Assembly: GCA_002431965.1 (NCBI GenBank)
Contig: DJEW01000002.1
Location: 13,028-77,027, forward strand
Reading direction: 5' to 3'
Length of the DNA stretch: 64,000 nucleotides
Source: Clostridiales bacterium UBA5888
GTDB taxonomy: Bacteria; Bacillota; Clostridia; Oscillospirales; Oscillospiraceae
Shown here: piece after piece, positions 17,646 through 25,179 of the stretch
Numbering within the stretch: position 1 is the stretch's first letter
How the letters are laid out: each line of letters starts with the position of its first letter
Notes under the pieces: generated by a model
Databases searched by the model: none
Told to the model about the DNA's origin: nothing
Seen by the model: only the letters and a program-made list of their open reading frames with translations
Program-made: the position numbers and the translations under genes

Positions 17646-19241
17646 TCAGTGAAGCGCCTGCATGTAAGGGATGGCATACGCAAGCAGGAAGAACAGCCCC
17701 ACAAAAACTGCAAACAGCAGATATATGATCCATATTCTGTGATCCCTGCGGTTTTCCGCAGCGTCGAGCGCAGACGAAGGCGCGTCAAAAAGCGCCTCGC
17801 GCGCCGCCGTTTCTTCCGCCGTCACCGGAGCAAGCACGGAACCCAGCACCGCGCCAAGCCCGCTCAGGAGTATGCCGATAAAGAAAGGATCCAGCCAGAC
17901 CGGCGGCACATAGCCCGCTGCGGAATAGAGCGCCTTAGCTCCTGCGCAGCCGGCAAAGCCAAACAGCATGCTCAGATATGCGCCGGTTCTGCTCAGGCGG
18001 CGGCTCCAGACGCTGCCGAATGCCGCAATGCTCCACGAGCTTGCTATAACAGTGCCGCCGAAATACATTATTATGAATATCTGCGGCGGGTTCAGGTAAG
18101 CAAGGGCAAGTATCACAAGGCTTGCCGCAAGCATGGAGGCTCTCGAGAGGCGGAGCTTTTTCCTGTCGTCGGCATATACCTGCGGGACAATGTCGTTTAC
18201 AACAGAAAAGCCTATGAGCGAGAGAAATGTCGATGCGGAGGATATGCCGGCTGCGCTGATGCCGATGAGCAATATAACGCCGACTGCCGGCGGGAGCACA
18301 TTCATTGCCGCCCAGATAAGAGCTTCGCTTCCGTTCAGCCCTCCGTTGAGCACACGAATGAAAGCCGCAGAGAAGTAGAGCGCCGCCGTAACGATCATCA
18401 CGCCCATTGACGACCATATGGAGGAGCGCAGCACGACGTGCTCGTCCCTTGCCATGAGATAGCGGCTGGTCTGCCAGGGGCTTATCGCCACGACGAGCGC
18501 CCACACTATGCCATAGGTCACCGCCCACACGAGGTTGCTTGCGCCATCGGCATAAAGGTAGTCCGCATTCCCCGCCCAGGAAATGATGCCGGGCATGCTC
18601 TCGCAGTTTGCAAGCGCCGCTATGCCGCAAAACCAGCCTCCGGCTGCGCTGACAATCAGCGGCACCGCAATAAGGGCAGCCAGAAGAAACACCATGAACA
18701 TGATCGTATCGGTCAGCAGCACTCCCGGCGAGCCGGAATATATGGTAAACGATGTGAACGCAAGCCACACTATGACAACGCACAGCGAATAGCCGTACCC
18801 CGTTATGCTGCTTATAAGCGTCGCAACCCCCTGTATCGCCGAAAGCAGATATGCGCTCACCGATACGAGCATTATGAGTGAAGACAGCCGCCTGAGCCTT
18901 ATCGAAGCAAAGCGTCTGCCGAAGTATTCCGGCAGCGTTGTGACCTCGCTGCGGCGTATGTATCTTCCGAAGAAGCACGCGCCGTATATGTAGCCTGTCG
19001 CCTGAATTATGCCGACGATGACAATGCCCATAAAAAAGCCGGAATATACCTCGCCGGTATCTCCGAGAAATGCACCCGTTGAGAGAAATGACGCGATCAA
19101 CGAACCGACTATCAGTATTGTCGGCGCTCTGCGGCCGGAAACATAATAGTCATTGGTGTTCTTGACCATGCGCCCTGCAATTATGCCGACAGCAAAAAAA
19201 ACGGCGAGCGCGGCAAGTATGCCGATAGAATAAGCGTTCAT
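17646..19241 (-). CDS. Sodium:solute symporter (SSS family) permease
   Basis: 531 residues with about 13 hydrophobic segments. VKNTNDYYVSGRRAPTILIVGSLIASFLSTGAFLGDTGEVY at the start is the SSS signature, with the helix-1 sodium-site region, and ISAAGISSASTFLSLIGFSVVNDIVP is the sodium-site helix-8 equivalent. The substrate cannot be told. Its ATG overlaps the TGA of a 34-codon membrane protein gene (ATGA), so the two are translationally coupled. It is embedded in the polysaccharide run, which is unusual for this transporter family. Confidence 0.9.
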   Translation of the reverse strand: MNAYSIGILAALAVFFAVGIIAGRMVKNTNDYYVSGRRAPTILIVGSLIASFLSTGAFLGDTGEVYSGFFMGIVIVGIIQATGYIYGACFFGRYIRRSEVTTLPEYFGRRFASIRLRRLSSLIMLVSVSAYLLSAIQGVATLISSITGYGYSLCVVIVWLAFTSFTIYSGSPGVLLTDTIMFMVFLLAALIAVPLIVSAAGGWFCGIAALANCESMPGIISWAGNADYLYADGASNLVWAVTYGIVWALVVAISPWQTSRYLMARDEHVVLRSSIWSSMGVMIVTAALYFSAAFIRVLNGGLNGSEALIWAAMNVLPPAVGVILLIGISAAGISSASTFLSLIGFSVVNDIVPQVYADDRKKLRLSRASMLAASLVILALAYLNPPQIFIIMYFGGTVIASSWSIAAFGSVWSRRLSRTGAYLSMLFGFAGCAGAKALYSAAGYVPPVWLDPFFIGILLSGLGAVLGSVLAPVTAEETAAREALFDAPSSALDAAENRRDHRIWIIYLLFAVFVGLFFLLAYAIPYMQALH

Positions 19242-19342
19242 TTCTTATCCCCCCATTTATCGCGGGGAGAGGTCACCGCGCGGTAGACAAACGCGGTTAT
19301 CGCTATCCACACGCCAAAGGCAACAGAGATTATAGCTTCCAT
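19238..19342 (-). CDS. Small single-span membrane protein, symporter accessory type
   Basis: 34 codons starting ATG 19340-19342 with GGAG eight bases before it. The product has one hydrophobic helix (AIISVAFGVWIAITAFVY) followed by a charged tail (PRDKWGDKK). Its stop overlaps the start of the SSS symporter gene. Short coupled proteins of this size and shape are known beside sodium:solute symporters and are thought to be accessory subunits; the exact family is inferred from length, topology and position. Confidence 0.8.
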   Translation of the reverse strand: MEAIISVAFGVWIAITAFVYRAVTSPRDKWGDKK

Positions 19343-19364
19343 GTTCCGTTCTCCACGTCCGCAT

Positions 19365-20420
19365 TCAGTCAAGCCCGAGTACGACCCTGTCGTACCGGCT
19401 GTCCGGCGTGAAAGGCCGTCCGTTTATCTCGTCGAAAAGCGGCTGATAGCCATAGCCGCCGGTCAGCCAGCTGTAGCCGCGGTACTGCGCCGTATTGAAG
19501 CCCGGGATCGTATTCGCCTCGATTATAAGCGGACCTTTTTCCGTGATGGCGACATCCCAGCCGATGTTGGATATTTTGCTGGCAAGAGGCACGGCGCGGC
19601 GCATCATGTCAATGCTCTCTTCCCAAAACGGCAGCTTCAGCCCCCTGAACGCCGTGCCGGTGACGGGGTGCGCTGCATGATCCGTGTATTTATTCTGATC
19701 AACGGCGTCCGTGACGACCTCGCCCGTCCTGATGTCTATCATGGCCGTGAGCGCGTCCTGGCATCCGTTGGAAATTTCCTTTTCAATTGCGGTGGTAAGC
19801 ACGGGCGCGAAGAGATATGAGCCTGACGGCGCGCACACCGTGTAAAATCTGATTATGCTGACGGCGCCGGGGTTTACCCGCGCAAGCACGTCATGCTGTA
19901 CTACGTACTCCTCTATTATACCGTCTCCGCTGGCGCGTATAAGCTCCATGCTGTTGGCGGCTTCTGCCTCGTCGGCGCACGGCAGGACGCGGACGCCCTT
20001 GCCCTGTCCCTTGCAGTTCGGCTTGTACACGACCTTCCCCGTATCCTCTGCCAGCTCCCGCAGCAGCTTGGCATCCGCATCGCGCGAGGATACGCAGCGG
20101 CGACCATAAAAGTCTGAAAAGACCTTTGAGAAGATGAATTTATTCATCAGCAGGCAGATATACCGCCTGTCTGTATAAGTCTTTCTGAACTCGGCGCGCG
20201 TCCACAGTGTGGAGATGCTGCGCTTCTGCGCATCGGTCAGCTCGCTGTAGCCTGTCCATTCGTATTCGCCGAGTGAAATATGGTTGATTTTTTTTGCGGA
20301 GAGTATATCTCTTTCTATATAAGCCGGAGTTCTGCCGCACTTTTCCGAATAAGCTCCGGCAAATTCCCGGATGTGTTTTCTGGCGGATATTGCCCTTTTT
20401 ATGCCCGTTTGCTTTTCCAT
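19365..20420 (-). CDS. ATP-grasp ligase, sugar-transfer-associated type (third copy)
   Basis: 351 residues. VVYKPNCKGQGKGVRVL is the ATP-binding loop, ARVNPGAVSIIRFYTV the family block, and NIGWDVAITEKGPLIIEANTIPGFN the metal-binding end. It is preceded by an NTF2-fold protein gene of the bai group and followed by the symporter pair, so it sits at the junction of the bile-acid-like and polysaccharide genes. Its substrate is unknown. Confidence 0.85.
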   Translation of the reverse strand: MEKQTGIKRAISARKHIREFAGAYSEKCGRTPAYIERDILSAKKINHISLGEYEWTGYSELTDAQKRSISTLWTRAEFRKTYTDRRYICLLMNKFIFSKVFSDFYGRRCVSSRDADAKLLRELAEDTGKVVYKPNCKGQGKGVRVLPCADEAEAANSMELIRASGDGIIEEYVVQHDVLARVNPGAVSIIRFYTVCAPSGSYLFAPVLTTAIEKEISNGCQDALTAMIDIRTGEVVTDAVDQNKYTDHAAHPVTGTAFRGLKLPFWEESIDMMRRAVPLASKISNIGWDVAITEKGPLIIEANTIPGFNTAQYRGYSWLTGGYGYQPLFDEINGRPFTPDSRYDRVVLGLD

Positions 20421-20458
20421 TCATACTCTCCCGCGTTGTGTGAAATTAAATGCCGCGC

Positions 20459-20482
20459 TGAGCCTCTCATTTGAGAGGCTCA
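20459..20482. repeat. Perfect 10-bp hairpin in the gap between NTF2-fold and ATP-grasp genes
   Basis: TGAGCCTCTC (20459-20468), ATTT loop, GAGAGGCTCA (20473-20482). On the minus strand it follows the stop of the NTF2-fold gene and is followed by GCGCGGCATTTAATTTC, so it lacks a clean T tract. It could partly attenuate transcription or stabilise the upstream message. Confidence 0.6.
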
Positions 20483-20497
20483 ACCTTGGCGTAATCG

Positions 20498-20992
20498 TTA
20501 CTGTATGGATTCGAAATAATCGTAGGAAGGGTCTTTTACTTTGTCGCGTCCGTTGTTGTAATCCGGAGCGTAATCCGGATGGAGCATCATGGTATTGTCG
20601 CCGGCCACAGTGCGCTTTACAACAAGCCACTTACCGTCGCGTTTCTCCCAAAGGTCAATGTCGCGGCAGCGCGCCACGACGGACATTCCGTTGCGGTACT
20701 TGCAGGCGGCGTACATATACGCCTCCGAGGCAGCCTTGGTGCCGTCTTCACTGAGCTTTATGAGTATATTGGTCATAACATGATGGGTAGAAACCATTTT
20801 TCTGTGCATCTTGAGCATCATGTCAATGAATCCCCAACCGGAGCCCTTGTAAGTCGGACCGTAGTCCACCTGCGCATCCTCTGCAAAAACCGTCTTGCCA
20901 AGGGCGTTATCTATGCGGTCAAGCGCCCTTGCATAGACATAGTACTGGTCGCGGATAGCCTCTTTTTCAATCAATTTTTCAATTTCAGTCAT
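20498..20992 (-). CDS. NTF2/SnoaL-fold protein related to bile acid dehydratases (BaiE/BaiI-like)
   Basis: 164 residues. The start EKLIEKEAIRDQYYVYARALDRID has the Y-x5-D spacing that in BaiE gives the catalytic Tyr and Asp. A conserved STHHVMTNILIKL supplies a His pair near residue 80, and a following strand-rich half ends at the family's expected length. It lies one gene away from BaiE on the same strand. In Clostridium scindens a second NTF2-type protein (BaiI) is proposed as a 7-beta-dehydratase, so a second dehydratase or isomerase is a reasonable inference. The C-terminal tail (HPDYAPDYNNGRDKVKDPSYDYF) is Asp/Tyr-rich and differs from BaiE. ATG 20990-20992 follows AGGAG. Confidence 0.7.
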   Translation of the reverse strand: MTEIEKLIEKEAIRDQYYVYARALDRIDNALGKTVFAEDAQVDYGPTYKGSGWGFIDMMLKMHRKMVSTHHVMTNILIKLSEDGTKAASEAYMYAACKYRNGMSVVARCRDIDLWEKRDGKWLVVKRTVAGDNTMMLHPDYAPDYNNGRDKVKDPSYDYFESIQ

Positions 20993-21035
20993 GGTTTTTT
21001 CTCCTTTTATCAATTTTCCTGATCTTAAAAAGCCA

Positions 21036-22112
21036 TTACATCATCGCAATGAGCGATTCAAGCTCGGCTTTTCTTCCCGTGCGTGTGATTATCTGCATGC
21101 CGCCCATCTGCGCAGTGCTGTTTGCCTCGACCATGCACCAGCCTTTCGTGCTGTATGCCAGATCCCAGCCGCAATAGTGGTCGCCCGGCACGGTCAGCGC
21201 CGCCTTTTTTACTATTTCCACAGCCTTCTCCCACTCGGGAATCTGAAAACCGCGGAATGTAACGCCAGTGTCGGGATGCTCAATATACCGGTTCCCCTTT
21301 TTGTCGGCGCCGTCGGAGCATACAGCGCCTGTTTCCGGGTCGATGAGTGCGCTTATTCCTCCTGCGCTGAAGTTATCCACAACGCTCTCTCCGCGTCCGA
21401 CTCTCAGCGTCGGATGGAAGAGCCTCACCTCACTGCCGTTGACAACAACGGTCGGTATGCGCAGAGTGTTCACAGAGCCCGGGTGTATCGCCGCCATCTC
21501 CGGCGCCTGCACTATAAGCTCTTCAACGACCGCGCCGCTGCGCGCGTACTCTGCGTAAGCCCCCTCAACCGAGGCGTGCGCAGCTATGCTGTCGTGATGA
21601 ACGCCCTTGCCGAATGCGGCATAGATGGGCTTGACCATATACTGCGGGTGCTTTGCGGCAAACGCGCGCAGCTCATCCACCATATCCGGCGCCGCAGTTT
21701 CGCCATCGCGCATTTTGGGGATGCGTATCATGTCGCGCATGAACATGCTCTGAAACCTTTTATACGTGCGGTATTTGTTTTCAAATATATCGGCGTTTTT
21801 TGCAAGGTTCATGCGCGGATAATAGCTGAGACGTATCCCCTCGGTTATGAACGAATCACGGTAAGCATCATCCCTGCCCTCGAAATCAAAGAGAAAATAT
21901 TCATCGTAGTAGGAACCGTATCTGAACAGGCACCGTACCATATCGCGGCGCAGCGCACGGACGTACCGCCGGTCGCTCATGATGCCGCTGCCCTTGAAGC
22001 GCTCGATAAATTCATCCTGCTTCCCGCGCTTGCGGTGATAATAATACGCTTTTCTGTACCAGTTTTTGAAGCGTATTTTTTTGTATATTTTGCGCCTAAG
22101 ATTTCTCAGCAT
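21036..22112 (-). CDS. ATP-grasp ligase, sugar-transfer-associated type (fourth copy)
   Basis: 358 residues with a very basic N-terminus (RNLRRKIYKKIRFKNWYRKAYYYHRKRG), which may contact membrane or anionic polymer. YMVKPIYAAFGKGVHHDS is the ATP loop, AAIHPGSVNTLRIPTVV and DNFSAGGISALIDPETG are family blocks, and YCGWDLAYSTKGWCMVEANSTAQMGG closes the fold. It lies directly between BaiE (81 bases upstream) and its NTF2-fold relative (43 bases downstream). That position raises the question whether it works on bile acids or on the glycan. Confidence 0.85.
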   Translation of the reverse strand: MLRNLRRKIYKKIRFKNWYRKAYYYHRKRGKQDEFIERFKGSGIMSDRRYVRALRRDMVRCLFRYGSYYDEYFLFDFEGRDDAYRDSFITEGIRLSYYPRMNLAKNADIFENKYRTYKRFQSMFMRDMIRIPKMRDGETAAPDMVDELRAFAAKHPQYMVKPIYAAFGKGVHHDSIAAHASVEGAYAEYARSGAVVEELIVQAPEMAAIHPGSVNTLRIPTVVVNGSEVRLFHPTLRVGRGESVVDNFSAGGISALIDPETGAVCSDGADKKGNRYIEHPDTGVTFRGFQIPEWEKAVEIVKKAALTVPGDHYCGWDLAYSTKGWCMVEANSTAQMGGMQIITRTGRKAELESLIAMM

Positions 22113-22149
22113 AGCTTTTTGCTCCGAACGCGCGGCTCCGTTTTTTTGC

Positions 22150-22184
22150 GCAAGCCGTCATACAGCGTGTGTACGGCGGCTTGC
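22150..22184. repeat. Imperfect 15-bp hairpin between baiE and ATP-grasp gene
   Basis: Arms 22150-22164 and 22170-22184 pair with one mismatch and one G-T pair around a five-base loop. On the transcribed minus strand it is followed by a run of A, not T, so it is not a normal terminator. It may be a message-processing or stabilising element between baiE and the following gene. Confidence 0.5.
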
Positions 22185-22193
22185 AAGGTGTCT

Positions 22194-22721
22194 TTATTTC
22201 TTTACCGCCTTTTTCTTCGGGCGGAACATGTTGATTCTGATGCGGTGGGACTTGTCGCGCTGGAAGGATTCCTCGTAAACGCGCAGATAACCCGTATCCT
22301 CGATGAGCCAACGACCATCTACCTTGACATACTTATCGGTGTAGATTGCCGAGCCCTGGATCTGCAGTCCTTCATAGGGATTGCCTTCTGCAAAGATGAG
22401 GTTGTCCTGCAGATACCACTTGCCGTAGGCGACGGTATCGCTCTCAAACCAGATAACGGGGTTGTGTCCCTGATGGAGAGTGATTTCGGTGTGGGGCATA
22501 GACTCCTTGAAGTAGTTCGTGACCTCCTTCGGTCCGTGGAAAACAAGTTTGCCGTTGGAGTAAGAGGTGACGATATTGGGGGAAAGGGTGGCTTCGAGCG
22601 CATCCCAATCCTTGGTGTCAAGGGTGCGGAAATACTCGCTCTTCAGCGCCTCTATTTCCTGCACGTCTTTGAGGCGCTGCACTTCTTTTTCAAGGGCGTC
22701 AAGCCGTTCTTCGATGGTCAT
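22194..22721 (-). CDS. baiE: Bile acid 7-alpha-dehydratase
   Basis: 175 residues, closely matching BaiE of Clostridium scindens from memory, including the shared stretch LSPNIVTSYSNGKLVFH. The residues reported as catalytic or substrate-binding in BaiE are all present: Y30, D35, H83, D106 and R147 (R146 in BaiE, shifted by one insertion). The enzyme removes water from 3-oxo-delta4 7-alpha-hydroxy bile acyl-CoA, the committed step of 7-dehydroxylation. The C-terminal tail is a little longer and Lys-rich (RPKKKAVKK). ATG 22719-22721 follows AAGGA. It sits 36 bases after baiCD, so it is co-transcribed with it. Confidence 0.93.
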   Translation of the reverse strand: MTIEERLDALEKEVQRLKDVQEIEALKSEYFRTLDTKDWDALEATLSPNIVTSYSNGKLVFHGPKEVTNYFKESMPHTEITLHQGHNPVIWFESDTVAYGKWYLQDNLIFAEGNPYEGLQIQGSAIYTDKYVKVDGRWLIEDTGYLRVYEESFQRDKSHRIRINMFRPKKKAVKK

Positions 22722-22757
22722 AGCGATCTTCCTTTCAAGTTATTCTGATGTTATATC

Positions 22758-24683
22758 TTAAATTTTCATGCCAATTTCGTATGCCTCGGCGGTCGCGTCG
22801 ATGCCCATGCGGGGCTGCTTGGCATCGCCGATGACATCGTAGGGGATGCCGAGCTCTTCGCACTTTGCGGTCAGCGCCTCAGAGGGACGGGAGACCCTGC
22901 CGGTGGCAATGACGAGCGTGTCAAAATGACGGGTCTTGTCAGAGGTTTTCTTGAACTTATCGGTGAACTTGTAGTTGATGGTGTTGCCCTCTACGCTGAC
23001 GACCTTTGAGCGGCTGCTCTTCTTGATGGTGTCGCCGGGGTACTCAATGTCGAGGAACATGGTGCGCAGCATGCCCATCCCGTTTCCGACGCGCTTGGCA
23101 TCCATAACGCGGACATCCTTGACGCCCTTATTTATGAGATACTGGGCAGTCTCGCAGCCGGTTCCGCCGCCGCCAAGGATAACGACTTCGCCCTTGGGCT
23201 CTACCTTGCCGGCGAGCACGTCCTCTGCAAAGACGACGTTTTCATTGCCCTCAAGGCCGGGGATGCCGGGCATCACATACTGTGCGCCGGTCGCGACGAT
23301 GACATGGTCGGGCTTGACCTCTGCGATAAGCTCCGGCGTGACGGTGACGCCGGTCTTTATCTCGATGCCGCGGCGCTTGCACTCATCAGCCTCCCACAGA
23401 ACAGCCTTGGTGAACTCCTGCTTCTTGGGCGCTTTGCCTGCCAGGATAAAGTCGCCGCCGGCATGATCGGAAGCTTCATAAACGGTGGGATTATGCCCGC
23501 GGGCCTTGAGGAACTCTGCAACGGTCAGACCGCCGATGCCCGCGCCGATGACCATGATGTTCTTTGCCTTCTCAGCCTTGGGCAGACCCTTGTATTCAAG
23601 GCAGAGCATTGGGTTGCGCGTGCAGGTGATGTGAGTTGCTTTGGGGTCTATGACCTTGTCATAGCAGCCCTGAGTGCAGCCGATGCACTTGCGGATCTCG
23701 TCGTCGCGGCCTTCCATGGCCTTCTTGCACCACTCGGGATCGACGAGCTGCCCGCGGCCGACGGCAATCATATCTGCCTTGCCCTCTTTTATGAGTCTGT
23801 CGGCAAGCTCCGGGGTGGTCACGCGGCCGACACCGATAACGGGAATATCGACACGCGCCTTGATGGCGGCGATATTGTCCATATTGAAGCCGGGCTCAAG
23901 ATTGTAGGGCGGGACTTCATAAACGGTCGCAAGGCTGCGGGCGTTGCCGCGGCTGAGGTCGATAGCGTCAACGCCGGCCTCATGCGCCCACTTGATGAAC
24001 TGCACAGTCTCGTCAACGGTGGTGACGGCGGGCAGCATCTCGTCTATCGCGTCAAGACGCATGAGCAGAGGCATATCCTCGGGCATGTTGGCGCGCATCT
24101 CGCGGATAACTTCAAGGTTGAAGCGGCAGCGGTTTTCAAGGCTCTGGTTGCCGTACTCATCGGTGCGCTTGTTGAGCGACGGGTTCATGAACTCATGCGG
24201 CAGATAGGTGTGTGCGCCGTGGAACTCAAGCGCGTCAAAGCCGGCCTCGACGGCAAGCTTTGCGGAAATGCCGAACTGCTTGACAATCTCGTGGATGCGC
24301 TCGACCGTCAGCGTGTCGGGAGTTTCAAGGACGTTGGTCTTGTCAAAGAAGTCAGCCGGGACGAAGCCGCCGTGCCAGATCTGGATAGCCGCCTTGCCGC
24401 CGTTCGCGTGGATAGCTTCAGGGATCTTCTTTATCTCATCGCGCTGCTGCTCGTTGTAGAGACCGAGATACAGATATGCGTGGCATTCCGGGCAGATGGA
24501 TGCGATCTCGACTATGTTCAGACCGCAGCCGCCTGCGGCGCGTGCCGCATGATAAGCAGGAAGGTCTTCCGCAACAAAATTCTTGTTCTTTACCATTTTG
24601 GTATTCATGCCGGGAAGAACAACGCGGTTCTTCAGTTCAAGCCCTCTGAGCTTGATTGGGGAAAACAGAGCGTCGTAACTCAT
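22758..24683 (-). CDS. baiCD: 3-oxocholoyl-CoA 4-desaturase, BaiCD-type NADH:flavin oxidoreductase
   Basis: 641 residues. The N-terminal old-yellow-enzyme barrel (about 1-330, FMN) starts SYDALFSPIKLRGLELKNR as in BaiCD and carries HGAHTYLPHEFMNP. A 4Fe-4S motif follows with Cys at about 333, 336, 340 and 354. Then come FAD (VIGAGIGGLTVAE) and NAD (ILGGGGTGCETA) domains. BaiCD introduces the delta-4 double bond in 3-oxo 7-alpha-hydroxy bile acyl-CoA and also works in the reductive arm. Similarity to BaiCD continues to the C-terminus (LTAKCEELGIPYDVIGDA). ATG 24681-24683 was chosen because it matches the known N-terminus; a GTG five codons earlier is possible. Confidence 0.92.
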   Translation of the reverse strand: MSYDALFSPIKLRGLELKNRVVLPGMNTKMVKNKNFVAEDLPAYHAARAAGGCGLNIVEIASICPECHAYLYLGLYNEQQRDEIKKIPEAIHANGGKAAIQIWHGGFVPADFFDKTNVLETPDTLTVERIHEIVKQFGISAKLAVEAGFDALEFHGAHTYLPHEFMNPSLNKRTDEYGNQSLENRCRFNLEVIREMRANMPEDMPLLMRLDAIDEMLPAVTTVDETVQFIKWAHEAGVDAIDLSRGNARSLATVYEVPPYNLEPGFNMDNIAAIKARVDIPVIGVGRVTTPELADRLIKEGKADMIAVGRGQLVDPEWCKKAMEGRDDEIRKCIGCTQGCYDKVIDPKATHITCTRNPMLCLEYKGLPKAEKAKNIMVIGAGIGGLTVAEFLKARGHNPTVYEASDHAGGDFILAGKAPKKQEFTKAVLWEADECKRRGIEIKTGVTVTPELIAEVKPDHVIVATGAQYVMPGIPGLEGNENVVFAEDVLAGKVEPKGEVVILGGGGTGCETAQYLINKGVKDVRVMDAKRVGNGMGMLRTMFLDIEYPGDTIKKSSRSKVVSVEGNTINYKFTDKFKKTSDKTRHFDTLVIATGRVSRPSEALTAKCEELGIPYDVIGDAKQPRMGIDATAEAYEIGMKI

Positions 24684-25179
24684 AATAACACAGTACACCT
24701 TTCCTAAATAATGTGTTGTTCGGTTTTTGCCTCATTCCATGACATTTGCGTTTCCTGGCAGATCCGGGAATGACCCGCCGGAAATACTTTTTGATATTGC
24801 ATCAAAAGCTATTGTAGAAATTTTAACACTAAACCCTCCGGTGTGTCGGAAAGAATATAGATTTCTAGTGCATAAGCGATGTACAAAAAATCCGATTCTG
24901 GTGTCAGTTTTTGTTCCGTGCTGTGCATGACGCTGTATGATCATTCCGGTATCAGCGTCTCTCTTGGCAGAAATCACCATGCTCCAGACGGTGTTGTAGT
25001 GAAATTCGAAAAAATGTCTGCATATTTTACAGAATTATATGAGCTTTTTCTCGGAAATGTAGATTATTTAACAATGGAAAATGTGAGACATGATCCGCGC
25101 GATTAGTCTATACTTATATTCGTAATGTCACCAGTCTGCATTTACCCTTTAAACCACAAAAAATTCAGGAGGCAACAAC
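24684..25179. promoter_or_regulatory. Divergent bai control region
   Basis: A 496-base, AT-richer gap between baiCD (minus) and baiH (plus), long enough for two promoters and regulator sites. Seen: TTTTGAT-attgc-ATCAAAA inverted repeat at 24789-24807. Upstream of baiH, GAGACA and TATACT lie 18 bases apart (about 25085-25114), a weak promoter. A 75-codon plus-strand frame at 24879-25106 is unrecognised and lacks a clear ribosome binding site. The AraC regulator gene downstream of baiH is the likely controller. Confidence 0.5.

Noticed and set aside
20991..22748. 585-codon open frame antisense to baiE and an ATP-grasp gene
   Set aside because: The minus-strand proteins are clear family members; the antisense frame has no homology pattern I recognise.
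23304..24707. Long antisense frame across baiCD
   Set aside because: The BaiCD match over full length fixes the coding strand; the other frame is a shadow.
24879..25106. 75-codon frame in the baiCD-baiH gap
   Set aside because: No clear ribosome binding site, no recognisable domain, and the region is more likely regulatory. Not excluded as a small protein.
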